Assembly (NCBI GenBank): GCA_018228665.1
Contig: CP073692.1
Location: 186,001 to 250,000, forward strand
Source of the DNA: Faecalicatena sp. Marseille-Q4148
Lineage (GTDB): Bacteria > Bacillota > Clostridia > Lachnospirales > Lachnospiraceae
DNA length: 64,000 nucleotides
Direction of reading: 5' to 3'
The notes beneath the pieces were generated by a model. It worked only from the letters and a program-made list of their open reading frames with translations. It had not been told where the DNA came from and did no database searches. The translations under genes and the position numbers were made by a program. Below, one piece after another: positions 46,947 to 54,835 of the stretch; positions within the stretch are counted from its first letter, which is position 1, and the number at the start of each line of letters is the position of its first letter.

Positions 46947-48473
46947 TTGAGAAAAAAGACAAAGGAAGCGATTAAGAGAGTTGGCTATTTTATGGCAGCT
47001 ATAGCGGCAGTATGTGGGGGAATCGCTATTGGAGCTGTCAGTCTGACTCAGAAATGGTTTGCAAAGCGCTGGGGAGATGTTTCGATAGAAGAGATGGTAT
47101 TTCAACTAAAAGTGCCATTAGAGACATCTCTGACAGAAGAATTGCAGAATTTATTTCAATATGTGGTGCCTCCGGTAATTATTTTTGGGATAATTGTACT
47201 GACAATTATGATTTCTATAAGGGCACATCGGTTTATTGCCGGTGTGCTTGGCATCTGTATTTTGTGCAGTTCATTTTATATTGTTCCGGAAGAATGCAGT
47301 AAAATTAAAACAATTTTTCCATATGAGCAATATCAGGAGGAACAAAAAGCGCATCCGGATGTGATTGCGGAGAACTATGTGGATCCGAGGAATGTAAAGC
47401 TTAATTTTCCGAAGAAAAAGAGAAATCTAATCTATATTTTCCTGGAGTCAATGGAAAATACCTATATGTCAAAGCTGGATGGAGGGGCATATGATATCAA
47501 TTATATTCCGGAACTTACCGCGCTGGCAGAAGAAAATCTAAACTTTTCCCATACAGATCAAGTAGGAGGAGCATACGAAGTAGAAGGAATACGCTGGACA
47601 GTTGCATCCATGTTTGCACAAACATCGGGGCTGCCGTTATTGATTCCGATTGCGCGAAATGCTATGAATGTGCAGGAAGTATTTTTTCCGAAAGTATGGA
47701 GTCTTGGGAATATTCTTGAACAGGAAGGCTATCAGCAGGAATTACTTATTGGTTCAGATGCGATTTTTGGAGGAAGACTGCAATATTTTTCACAGCATGG
47801 TAATTACAAAATTTATGATTATTCGACAGCACTGATCAATAAGAAATTTCCAATAGATTACCGTGTCTGGTGGGGATATGAAGATCAGAGGCTTTTTGAA
47901 TATGCGAAAGAAGAGCTTACAAAACTGGCGGCAGAAGAAGAACCATTTAATTTCACAATGCTGACGGTAGACACACATAAAGAAAATGGGTGGCCATGTC
48001 CGCTCTGCAGGTGGGAATATGGAGCAGATCAGTATGGAACCGTGTTGTCCTGTTCAAGTCGCCAGGTGGCGGATTTTGTGGCATGGATTCGACAGCAGGA
48101 ATTTTATAAAGATACAACAGTAATTCTGTCAGGAGATCATCGGACAATGGATGCAGATTTTTGCAGCACGATTGATCCGGACTATCGGCGTACTTTATAT
48201 AACACGATTTTAAATTCTCCAATCGAGGCAGAAGAAACAACGTTCCGCAAATTTACTGCGATGGATATGTTTCCGACAACATTGGCGAGTCTTGGTGTAG
48301 AAATTGAAGGAAATCAGCTTGGACTTGGAACAAATCTGTATTCGGGAGAAAAGACACTGGCGGAACAGATAGGAGTACATAAATTATCAAATGCACTGAA
48401 AACTGCAAAAGATGAATCAGAATTCTGGAGAAGGTTTACAGAGGAGATTGTTGTGCCGGAAGAAGCGCAGTAG
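46947..48473 (+). CDS. LtaS-like phosphoglycerol transferase / sulfatase-family protein
   Basis: A 508-residue membrane enzyme of the alkaline-phosphatase superfamily. Three helices (about 12-34, 74-93, 97-113) lead to an extracellular catalytic domain. Visible landmarks are IYIFLESMENTYMS (metal Glu, about 160), VASMFAQTSGLPL with the likely Thr nucleophile (about 219), and VILSGDHRTMDADF (about 393). Polymerising LtaS proteins usually have five helices, so this shorter form may add glycerol phosphate to a glycan or lipid instead. A CPLC pair is near residue 351. The start is TTG at 46947 with GAGAGGA seven bases upstream. Confidence 0.8.
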   Translation: MRKKTKEAIKRVGYFMAAIAAVCGGIAIGAVSLTQKWFAKRWGDVSIEEMVFQLKVPLETSLTEELQNLFQYVVPPVIIFGIIVLTIMISIRAHRFIAGVLGICILCSSFYIVPEECSKIKTIFPYEQYQEEQKAHPDVIAENYVDPRNVKLNFPKKKRNLIYIFLESMENTYMSKLDGGAYDINYIPELTALAEENLNFSHTDQVGGAYEVEGIRWTVASMFAQTSGLPLLIPIARNAMNVQEVFFPKVWSLGNILEQEGYQQELLIGSDAIFGGRLQYFSQHGNYKIYDYSTALINKKFPIDYRVWWGYEDQRLFEYAKEELTKLAAEEEPFNFTMLTVDTHKENGWPCPLCRWEYGADQYGTVLSCSSRQVADFVAWIRQQEFYKDTTVILSGDHRTMDADFCSTIDPDYRRTLYNTILNSPIEAEETTFRKFTAMDMFPTTLASLGVEIEGNQLGLGTNLYSGEKTLAEQIGVHKLSNALKTAKDESEFWRRFTEEIVVPEEAQ

Positions 48474-48519
48474 TAGTAGAAAGTTTTAGAAAAAAGATGT
48501 ACGAAAAACAGTAATAAAA

Positions 48520-48556
48520 ATGAGGAAGAGATTCAGGGGATGAATGTCTTCCTCAT
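48520..48556 (-). terminator. Terminator of the small P-loop gene
   Basis: ATGAGGAAGA pairs with TCTTCCTCAT. On the minus strand the stem is followed by TTTTATTAC, so it mainly serves the leftward gene, although it may also stop the rightward one. Confidence 0.75.
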
Positions 48557-48573
48557 CTTATGTAATATTGAAA

Positions 48574-48996
48574 TTAATTCAAAAGTGTACAATCTGTCAT
48601 GTCAACTCCGGCAAGACTGTCTTTCTCAGCAGAGAGACTTACATAAAAGTCAACGTTATCATTCTTAGAAATATTTTTCAATTCTTCAATGAATGCAGGC
48701 ATGTGATCAGATGAAATACCGGAATGTTTTAATAATCCATCAATGAAAACTGCTTCAATATCATGGTTCGCGCTGAGCATACCGTAAATGAATCCGAGAT
48801 AAGCATCAGCTCCTGTAACCTTTGCATAATCGTCCATACAGATAACACGAATGTCGAAAGATAAGTTGAAAGTATCCTGATGGCTCTTCTTGATAAATAC
48901 GACGTTACCATTGCAGTCCTTTACAGCTTTGTTAGCGAGATCAATCATAATCTGTGTTTTTCCAGTGCCTTTCGGTCCTATTAATAAATTAACCAT
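48574..48996 (-). CDS. Small P-loop NTPase of unknown function
   Basis: A 140-residue protein with a Walker A loop GPKGTGKT (7-14) right at the N-terminus and a Walker B-like strand AVFIDGLL (about 84-91). The compact size, single domain and lack of sensor motifs do not fit a named family I know. It begins MVNLLIGPKGTGKTQIMIDL and has a RecA/KaiC-like feel. Own promoter and AAAGGAG ribosome site; own terminator. It stands alone between the LtaS-like gene and leuS. Possible role: ATP-dependent regulatory switch (speculative). Confidence 0.7.
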   Translation of the reverse strand: MVNLLIGPKGTGKTQIMIDLANKAVKDCNGNVVFIKKSHQDTFNLSFDIRVICMDDYAKVTGADAYLGFIYGMLSANHDIEAVFIDGLLKHSGISSDHMPAFIEELKNISKNDNVDFYVSLSAEKDSLAGVDMTDCTLLN

Positions 48997-49045
48997 AATC
49001 GTAATCTCCTTTATGTTGTTTTATCGTCTCTTACAAGATATGTAT

Positions 49046-49074
49046 ATTATACACTAAATGTCTGCTTAAAACAA
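49046..49074 (-). promoter_or_regulatory. Promoter of the small P-loop gene
   Basis: On the minus strand, TTGTTT (49069-49074), 17-base spacer, TATAAT (49046-49051). Confidence 0.65.
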
Positions 49075-49157
49075 CCACAAATTTGAGAAAACTGAACAAA
49101 AATATTGGGCGTACTTTTGAGGAAACGTCAGAAAACGAGGAATTTACAAGCAAGTGC

Positions 49158-49185
49158 TTGACAAATAGCAGGCATATGTTAGAAT
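49158..49185 (+). promoter_or_regulatory. Promoter of leuS leader
   Basis: TTGACA at 49158-49163, 16-base spacer, TAGAAT at 49180-49185, followed by the T-box leader. Confidence 0.7.
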
Positions 49186-49214
49186 GAAATATAGTTTATC
49201 AAAAAATATATCGA

Positions 49215-49465
49215 ATAAACGTTGAAGAGGAATAGTAGAGAGCTGTTAATCTTTCAGAGAGCTGTCGGAAGGTGTGAGACAGCAGAGGCAGATTTTGAAC
49301 TCACCTCGGAGTTCTTTCGGTGAACCGTTCTATATGTACAGTAGCCGGAAGCGGGATTTCCCGTTATAGAAATGTAAGTGTATCTGTTTCGTGCAGATAA
49401 ATTAGAGTGGTACCGCGGAATCATTGTGACTTTCGTCTCTTGAATGAGATGAGAGTCTTTTTTTA
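49215..49465 (+). ncRNA. T-box leader of leuS, specifier CUC (Leu)
   Basis: Stem I has AATAGTAG on the 5' side (about 49230) and GAACTCACCTC on the 3' side, which puts the specifier CTC at 49300-49302. The T-box core AGAGTGGTACCGCGG is at 49404-49418; its UGGU bulge pairs with a tRNA having A73, as the tRNA-Leu at 7857 has. The terminator is GACTTTCGTCTC / GAGATGAGAGTC plus a T run (49428-49464). Leucine starvation should lift termination and raise leuS. Confidence 0.9.
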
Positions 49466-49518
49466 TTAAGGAAAAGGACTCCGCCGGTGTTGTGGATAAG
49501 GAAGAAGGAGGAAAAATC

Positions 49519-51942
49519 ATGGCAGCACCTTATAATCATAAGGCAATTGAGAAAAAATGGCGTGAAAACTGGGAAAAGAATCCGGTAAATATCAAAGAAG
49601 ACGCCAATGGAAAACGTGAAAAATATTATTGTCTGGATATGTTCCCATATCCGTCAGGAAATGGTCTTCATGTAGGACATTGGAGAGGATATGTGATTTC
49701 TGATGTATGGAGCCGTTATAAATTACTTCAGGGTTATTATATCATTCATCCAATGGGATGGGATGCATTTGGACTTCCGGCTGAAAACTATGCAATTAAG
49801 ATGGGGGTTCATCCGGCAATTTCCACAGCAGAAAATGTAAAAAATATTAAACGCCAGATTAATGAAATCGCAGCATTATATGACTGGGACAGAGAAGTAA
49901 ATACAACAGATCCTGAATTTTATAAATGGACACAGTGGATTTTTGTGCAGATGTTTAAAAATGGTCTTGCATATGAGAAAGAATTCCCGATTAACTGGTG
50001 CCCGTCTTGTAAGACAGGCCTTGCCAATGAAGAAGTTGTCAATGGAAAATGCGAGCGTTGTGGTTCAGAAGTGACAAAGAAGAACCTTCGTCAGTGGATG
50101 CTGCGGATTACAAAATATGCAGATCGTTTGCTGAATGACCTTGATAAGCTTGACTGGCCGGAAAAAGTGAAAAAGATGCAGGCAGACTGGATCGGCAAGA
50201 GCTATGGTGCAGAAGTAGATTTCCAGGTAGAGGGAAGAGACGAAAAGATTACAGTTTATACGACAAGACCGGATACACTGCATGGAGCGACATTTATGGT
50301 ACTTGCTCCGGAACACGCACTTGCAAAAGAACTTGCAACAGATGAGACAAGAGAGGCAGTAGAACAGTATATTTACGATGCTTCTATGAAATCAAATGTA
50401 GATCGTCTTCAGGATAAAGAAAAGACAGGTGTATTTACAGGAAGCTATGCAATTAATCCGTTAAACGGAGCAAAAACACCAATCTGGCTGTCTGACTATG
50501 TACTTGCTGATTATGGTACAGGTGCGATTATGTGTGTACCGGCACACGATGACCGTGACTTTGCATTTGCAAAGAAATTCAACATTCCGATCATTCAGGT
50601 AATTGCAAAAGATGGCAAAGAAATTGAAAATATGGAAGAAGCATACACAGAAGCTTCCGGAATCATGATTAATTCCGGTGAGTGGAATGGTATGGAATCA
50701 GCTGTGCTGAAAAAAGAAGCGCCGCATATGATTGAAGAGCGTGGATTTGGACGTGCAACAGTGAACTTTAAGCTTCGTGACTGGGTATTCTCACGTCAGC
50801 GTTACTGGGGAGAACCGATTCCGATCATTCACTGTCCGCATTGTGGAAATGTTCCGGTTCCGGAAGATCAGCTTCCGCTGACATTGCCGGAAGTAGATTC
50901 CTATGAGCCGACAGGAACAGGAGAATCACCGCTTGCCGCAATCGACAGCTGGGTAAATACAACTTGTCCGGTATGTGGAGCTCCTGCAAAACGCGAGACA
51001 AACACAATGCCGCAATGGGCAGGTTCTTCCTGGTATTTCCTCCGTTATGTAGATCCGCATAATAAAGAGCAGCTTGTTTCCAGAGAAAAAGCAGATGAAA
51101 TGCTTCCGGTTGATATGTACATCGGTGGTGTAGAACATGCGGTACTTCACTTACTGTATTCACGTTTCTATACAAAATTCCTGCATGACATCGGAGTAGT
51201 TGACTTTGATGAACCATTCCACAAACTGTTTAATCAGGGTATGATCACAGGAAAGAACGGCATTAAGATGAGTAAATCAAAAGGAAATGTTGTTTCTCCG
51301 GATGATCTTGTAAGAGATTATGGATGTGATTCCTTGAGAATGTACGAGCTGTTTGTAGGACCGCCGGAATTAGATGCAGAATGGGATGACAGAGGAATCG
51401 ACGGCGTTTATCGTTTCTTAAACAAAGTATGGAACCTCGTGATGGACAGCAAAGAGAAAAATGTGACAGCATCAAAAGAAATGATTAAAACACGCCACAG
51501 AATGGTATGTGAGATCACAAAACGTCTGGAAAGCTTCAGTCTTAACACAGTTGTTTCCGGTTTCATGGAATATAATAATAAACTGATTGAGATTGCGAAG
51601 AAAGAGGGCGGAGTAGACAAAGAAACATTAAATACACTTGCAGTACTCCTTGCTCCGTTTGCACCGCACCTTGCAGAAGAAATCTGGCAGCAGCTTGGAA
51701 ATGAAGGAAGTGTATTCCATGCAGGATGGCCGACCTATGATGAAGAGGCAATGAAAGACGATGAGATTGAAGTTCCGGTACAGATTAACGGAAAAACAAG
51801 AGCAATCGTTACAATTGCGGCAGATGCTTCTAAAGAAGATGCGATCGCAGCCGGAAAAGAGGCTATCAAAGATAAATTAACAGGAACAATTGTAAAAGAA
51901 ATTTATGTTCCGAAGAAGATCATCAACATTGTGCAGAAATAA
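49519..51942 (+). CDS. leuS: Leucyl-tRNA synthetase
   Basis: An 807-residue class I synthetase that charges tRNA-Leu. The HIGH-type motif is HVGH (51-54), zinc-like CPSCK/CERCG motifs lie near 165-185, the CP1 editing domain (TTRPDTLHGATF, DYGTGAIMCVPAHDDRD) spans about 220-420, and KMSKS is near 582. The ATG at 49519 follows AAGGAGG by seven bases. The last codons are part of the integration site: the present TAA stop is supplied by the element, and the original stop was probably TAG, as read at the right end (57470-57472). Confidence 0.97.
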   Translation: MAAPYNHKAIEKKWRENWEKNPVNIKEDANGKREKYYCLDMFPYPSGNGLHVGHWRGYVISDVWSRYKLLQGYYIIHPMGWDAFGLPAENYAIKMGVHPAISTAENVKNIKRQINEIAALYDWDREVNTTDPEFYKWTQWIFVQMFKNGLAYEKEFPINWCPSCKTGLANEEVVNGKCERCGSEVTKKNLRQWMLRITKYADRLLNDLDKLDWPEKVKKMQADWIGKSYGAEVDFQVEGRDEKITVYTTRPDTLHGATFMVLAPEHALAKELATDETREAVEQYIYDASMKSNVDRLQDKEKTGVFTGSYAINPLNGAKTPIWLSDYVLADYGTGAIMCVPAHDDRDFAFAKKFNIPIIQVIAKDGKEIENMEEAYTEASGIMINSGEWNGMESAVLKKEAPHMIEERGFGRATVNFKLRDWVFSRQRYWGEPIPIIHCPHCGNVPVPEDQLPLTLPEVDSYEPTGTGESPLAAIDSWVNTTCPVCGAPAKRETNTMPQWAGSSWYFLRYVDPHNKEQLVSREKADEMLPVDMYIGGVEHAVLHLLYSRFYTKFLHDIGVVDFDEPFHKLFNQGMITGKNGIKMSKSKGNVVSPDDLVRDYGCDSLRMYELFVGPPELDAEWDDRGIDGVYRFLNKVWNLVMDSKEKNVTASKEMIKTRHRMVCEITKRLESFSLNTVVSGFMEYNNKLIEIAKKEGGVDKETLNTLAVLLAPFAPHLAEEIWQQLGNEGSVFHAGWPTYDEEAMKDDEIEVPVQINGKTRAIVTIAADASKEDAIAAGKEAIKDKLTGTIVKEIYVPKKIINIVQK
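51928..51941 (+). repeat. Left attachment site (att repeat in leuS 3' end)
   Basis: ATTGTGCAGAAATA at 51928-51941 is repeated exactly at 57459-57472. The left copy is within the last codons of leuS, a common target for tyrosine integrases. Confidence 0.85.
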
Positions 51943-52078
51943 TTTGAGAGAAAATCTCACAACAGAATAAAGTGCTTGGAAATATTGAAAAGTTCGCTGA
52001 AAATCAAGGTTTGCAGAAATTTTTCTTCAAAGAAAAGGTATCGCAGAATACCGCAAAATATCGTAACAGATTTTTAAA

Positions 52079-52121
52079 ATGGAGTAAATTTGGAGTAAAA
52101 GTTGAAAGAAAATGGAGTAAA
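52079..52121 (+). repeat. Left integrase arm-type repeats
   Basis: Three copies of GGAGTAAA at 52081-52088, 52092-52099 and 52114-52121, two of them as ATGGAGTAAAT. Two further copies lie at the right end. They resemble the DR2-type sites bound by the N-terminal domain of Tn916 integrase. Confidence 0.7.
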
Positions 52122-52281
52122 TATTTCAAAAGTGTAATGGGGAATGGCGTAGGTAGTGAAAACATTATCTGCGTCATTTTTTCTGATTATGATGGTGTGA
52201 ATAATTACAAAATATGATATGATAAACAAAATATAAATGAAATCAGGGCAAGTAACATTTAAAAGATGTGGACAAACAAGA

Positions 52282-52337
52282 AGTCCTATCAAGAGTATAA
52301 GCGTAAGCAAGTGATAAAACTCTTTATAGGGCTTTTT
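52282..52337 (+). terminator. Terminator near the left end of the element
   Basis: AGTCCTAT-AGAGT pairs with ACTCT-ATAGGGCT, then TTTTT. It could stop transcripts arriving from leuS. The remaining bases 51943-52281 and 52338-52500 hold only arm repeats and AT-rich sequence; a 52466-52498 imperfect hairpin with a central T run precedes the XRE gene. Confidence 0.6.
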
Positions 52338-52524
52338 CTAGTATCTGATTAGAAAAAAGATGTGAAATATGATTTGCTATTTGTTATCGATTATAAATAT
52401 GTGAAAAACCTTGAATTTTCGCCTGTCAAAGATTATTTGCGCTACTTTTTTTAGGTGTGTAAAGGTAGGTTGCTAGCTTTTTTTTGCTATGGACCTAATA
52501 ATATAACTCGAAGGAGGTAACAAG

Positions 52525-53250
52525 ATGAATATCGGTGCAAAAATTATCGAAATAAGGAAAAAAAGAAATATGACACAGGAAGATTTTGCAAAAATCTTTC
52601 ATGTAACAAGACAAACGGTTTCTAATTGGGAAAATCAAAAAAGTTATCCTGATTTACAAACGCTTGTTCAAATTAGCGATGAATTTGATGTTTCGCTAGA
52701 TACTTTGTTAAAGGAGGATATGGTCATGGTTAAAAAAATTGACAACTTTAAAGTTTACAAAAAGGCATTTATAGGTTTGACAGCAGGTGTTTTAACTGTT
52801 GGGATTTTGGGGTGTGCATATATCGGTATCTGTAAAGTTCAACACAATAATATGTATAAAAGTGTTGAGCGTGCTGGTTTCACTAAAGAATTAAATGAAA
52901 ATTTCGTTGAAAAATATCAAGGAAATTATGCTTTGACAGAAGATGGTGTTGATTATTTGGTAACGCCTAAATCTATTGGAAAATATGAATTAGATACTAA
53001 TAATTTTTGGCTTACTGCTCGTAAAGGGGATATGGACATTACTATAAACATTGATGAGAATAGAAAAATATTTTTGGCATTATATCCGGGAGAAATTGAA
53101 ATAGACGAAAAAGGGAATGAAATTGATACATCTAAAAAATTAACAGACGTACAAAAAACACACATGAATAATTTGTTGATAAATAGAAAGGAAGAAATTC
53201 TTCCGATTATCAATAGAGCATTGGAATTGTGGGACTCTATCAATAAATAA
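52525..53250 (+). CDS. Membrane-anchored XRE-family regulator
   Basis: A 241-residue protein. The N-terminal helix-turn-helix (about 5-60; EIRKKRNMTQEDFAKIFHVTRQTVSNWENQK-type) binds DNA. One membrane helix (about 87-108) follows and an extracytoplasmic domain of about 130 residues, rich in beta-type sequence, completes it. The layout suggests a one-component sensor that ties an outside signal to transcription; the ligand is unknown. GAAGGAGG precedes the ATG. Located inside the leuS element, transcribed towards the repressor gene. Confidence 0.75.
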   Translation: MNIGAKIIEIRKKRNMTQEDFAKIFHVTRQTVSNWENQKSYPDLQTLVQISDEFDVSLDTLLKEDMVMVKKIDNFKVYKKAFIGLTAGVLTVGILGCAYIGICKVQHNNMYKSVERAGFTKELNENFVEKYQGNYALTEDGVDYLVTPKSIGKYELDTNNFWLTARKGDMDITINIDENRKIFLALYPGEIEIDEKGNEIDTSKKLTDVQKTHMNNLLINRKEEILPIINRALELWDSINK

Positions 53251-53347
53251 GCGATTTTAATTTATAGTTTTTGTTCACTTACTGTTTAAGCACTAAACTA
53301 AAAAAAATCAAGTATTGGGAAACTGGCAGTGATAATTTTGAGAAAGT

Positions 53348-53383
53348 AGTGAGGTCAAGGAACAAGGCGAAGCCGATACGCCG
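53348..53383 (+). repeat. Short segment shared with 58479-58513
   Basis: AGTGAGGTCAAGGAACAAGG and the following GCGAAGCCGATAC closely match AGTGATGTCAAGGACCAAGG plus GCATAGGCGATAC at 58479-58513, with about five differences over 32 bases. Both copies stand directly downstream of XRE/membrane regulator genes. Confidence 0.55.
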
Positions 53384-53434
53384 TAGGGCAGTCCTTGACG
53401 GAACGGACATAGACAACAGAACCATGATACAGCA

Positions 53435-53469
53435 GAGGACTTGAAAGGTCAGAAGCCTTGCAAGTCCTC
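53435..53469. terminator. Hairpin between convergent regulators
   Basis: GAGGACTTG at 53435-53443 pairs exactly with CAAGTCCTC at 53461-53469, between the converging XRE and repressor genes. Rightward it is followed by TTGTCTGTTATT. Confidence 0.55.
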
Positions 53470-53476
53470 TTGTCTG

Positions 53477-54160
53477 TTATTGGGCGTTGTGTTTTAAGTA
53501 AAGTGCTTCTTTTACCACTTCTTTTTCAAATGCTTTTATGTGACAATCATGTACTTCATTGTCGATATAGAAGCAATCGTCAGTCTGTGAGTAGGAAAGT
53601 TTGGTAACTTTCGGTTCATAGGTTTTTGTATCAATTCCATAATAGTAAATTGTGGCTGTTGTTAATACCATGTGAATGCTTTCAAAATCTCTTGTAAAAA
53701 TAGTATGCCTGTCGGAATAGAAGAAATCAGACGGACATTCATAGAACTCGGAACTATCCTCTTTCAAAAATAATGGCAGTATGTGCATTGCATTTCCAGC
53801 ACGATTGACAAGAACATAAAAGCGTGGAATGAGGGCGGCGTATTGGGTCATCATGGCAATATAGATATCGTCTAAATTATCAAGAAGATATTCGGAACAG
53901 GAGTTGTTGTAAAAGACATATTGCAGAGTGTTGTCACTTTGGCTTGTGTGTTCCATAGGCACATTTTGTCCGTAAAGCCACCGCAAGTCTACATCTAAAG
54001 AGTCTGCAATCAATTCCATTTTATCGGCTTTTGGGTTGTACTGTCCCGAAAGATAGGAACTGAACGCTCCTTTGCTGATACCGGTATCTTTGACGATATC
54101 CACCTGTTTCTTGTTTTTTGCTTTCATGGCAAATTTAATCCGTTCTGCGATTGTATTCAT
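53477..54160 (-). CDS. CI-like XRE repressor of the element
   Basis: A 227-residue regulator. The N-terminal helix-turn-helix (about 5-60; MKAKNKKQVDIVKDTGISKG) is of the phage-repressor type; the C-terminal 150 residues are a separate, ligand- or dimerisation-type domain with no visible Ser-Lys protease pair. The start at 54160 is set by GAGAGGG eight bases upstream; an upstream start at 54202 lacks such a site. It is divergent from the mobilisation genes and probably binds the palindrome at 54317-54334 to keep them silent. Confidence 0.78.
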   Translation of the reverse strand: MNTIAERIKFAMKAKNKKQVDIVKDTGISKGAFSSYLSGQYNPKADKMELIADSLDVDLRWLYGQNVPMEHTSQSDNTLQYVFYNNSCSEYLLDNLDDIYIAMMTQYAALIPRFYVLVNRAGNAMHILPLFLKEDSSEFYECPSDFFYSDRHTIFTRDFESIHMVLTTATIYYYGIDTKTYEPKVTKLSYSQTDDCFYIDNEVHDCHIKAFEKEVVKEALYLKHNAQ

Positions 54161-54279
54161 CTGAAAAACCCTCTCTTTCCATATCTCGTTATAACTTCTC
54201 ATATCTTATCATCTAAGGACACTATACCACAAGTTCAGAAAAATGAAAACAAAAAGTTTATAAAAAACTAAACTTTCTA

Positions 54280-54334
54280 TTGCAAAACGAATATGACTGT
54301 GCTAATATACGATTAAGTTCAGAAATAACTGAAC
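54280..54334 (+). promoter_or_regulatory. Promoter and operator of the element's mobilisation genes
   Basis: TTGCAA (54280-54285), 17-base spacer, TAATAT (54303-54308). Directly downstream lies the palindrome GTTCAG-AAATAA-CTGAAC (54317-54334), and a half site AAGTTCAG is at 54230-54237 near the repressor promoter. This fits repression of both directions by the CI-like protein. Confidence 0.6.
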
Positions 54335-54410
54335 AAAAAACGACGTCGTAATAGGAAAATGAAAATATGAGAAACTGACCTATCGGTTCAACGGGGAGAA
54401 AGGAACGTGT

Positions 54411-54740
54411 ATGCAGATAACATTGACAAAAGAACAGGTAAAAGAAGCCTTTGGAGAACTTCGTTTTATGGGTGCGGATAACTGTTACCGCTATGATAAA
54501 GACAGTAAGAAGAAAACAGAGGAAGTGGAAGCCTTAAAACTTCATCTTGGAAGTATGAAGCTTGGGAACAGCGTGGATATTCGCTTGGAAGCAACGGAAC
54601 TTCCGAAGATTGAGCCTTATGCTGTGGTGGAACTGGAAGAACCAGTTTATGCCCCTTATGTGCAGAGAGGAAACTTTCCTGTATTAGTGGAGAAGATTAC
54701 CTGTAAGGGTATTCGCCCTGTTCCAAATAAAAATATGTAG
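54411..54740 (+). CDS. Small conserved protein of the integrative element
   Basis: A 109-residue soluble protein, starting MQITLTKEQVKEAFGELRFM. It has alternating charged and hydrophobic segments and no membrane helix. By size and position, first gene after the promoter and before the initiator gene, it recalls the Orf22/Orf23 (DUF961-type) proteins of Tn916-like elements, but I cannot confirm the family. GGGGAGAAAGG precedes the ATG. Confidence 0.6.
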   Translation: MQITLTKEQVKEAFGELRFMGADNCYRYDKDSKKKTEEVEALKLHLGSMKLGNSVDIRLEATELPKIEPYAVVELEEPVYAPYVQRGNFPVLVEKITCKGIRPVPNKNM

Positions 54741-54795
54741 GCGGTCAAAGTTCCTGTCCTCGTTCTGACGTACCAAACGGCAGGTTGAGGGCAGG

Positions 54796-54814
54796 GCAAT
54801 GGCAACGCCATTGC
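54796..54814 (+). other. Candidate origin (nick/transfer) hairpin
   Basis: GCAATGGC-AAC-GCCATTGC is a perfect 8-bp stem with a 3-base loop, 21 bases before the initiator start, preceded by an imperfect repeat at 54752-54795 (CCTGTCCTC against GAGGGCAGG). Initiators of the Rep_trans family nick at such structures next to their own gene. Confidence 0.45.
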
Positions 54815-54835
54815 AGATAAGGAGGTTTGATAAAT

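Noticed and set aside
51972..52217. An 81-codon frame at the left end of the leuS element
   Set aside because: It overlaps the integrase arm repeats, lacks a ribosome site and reads as low-complexity Lys/Phe/Ser-rich sequence.
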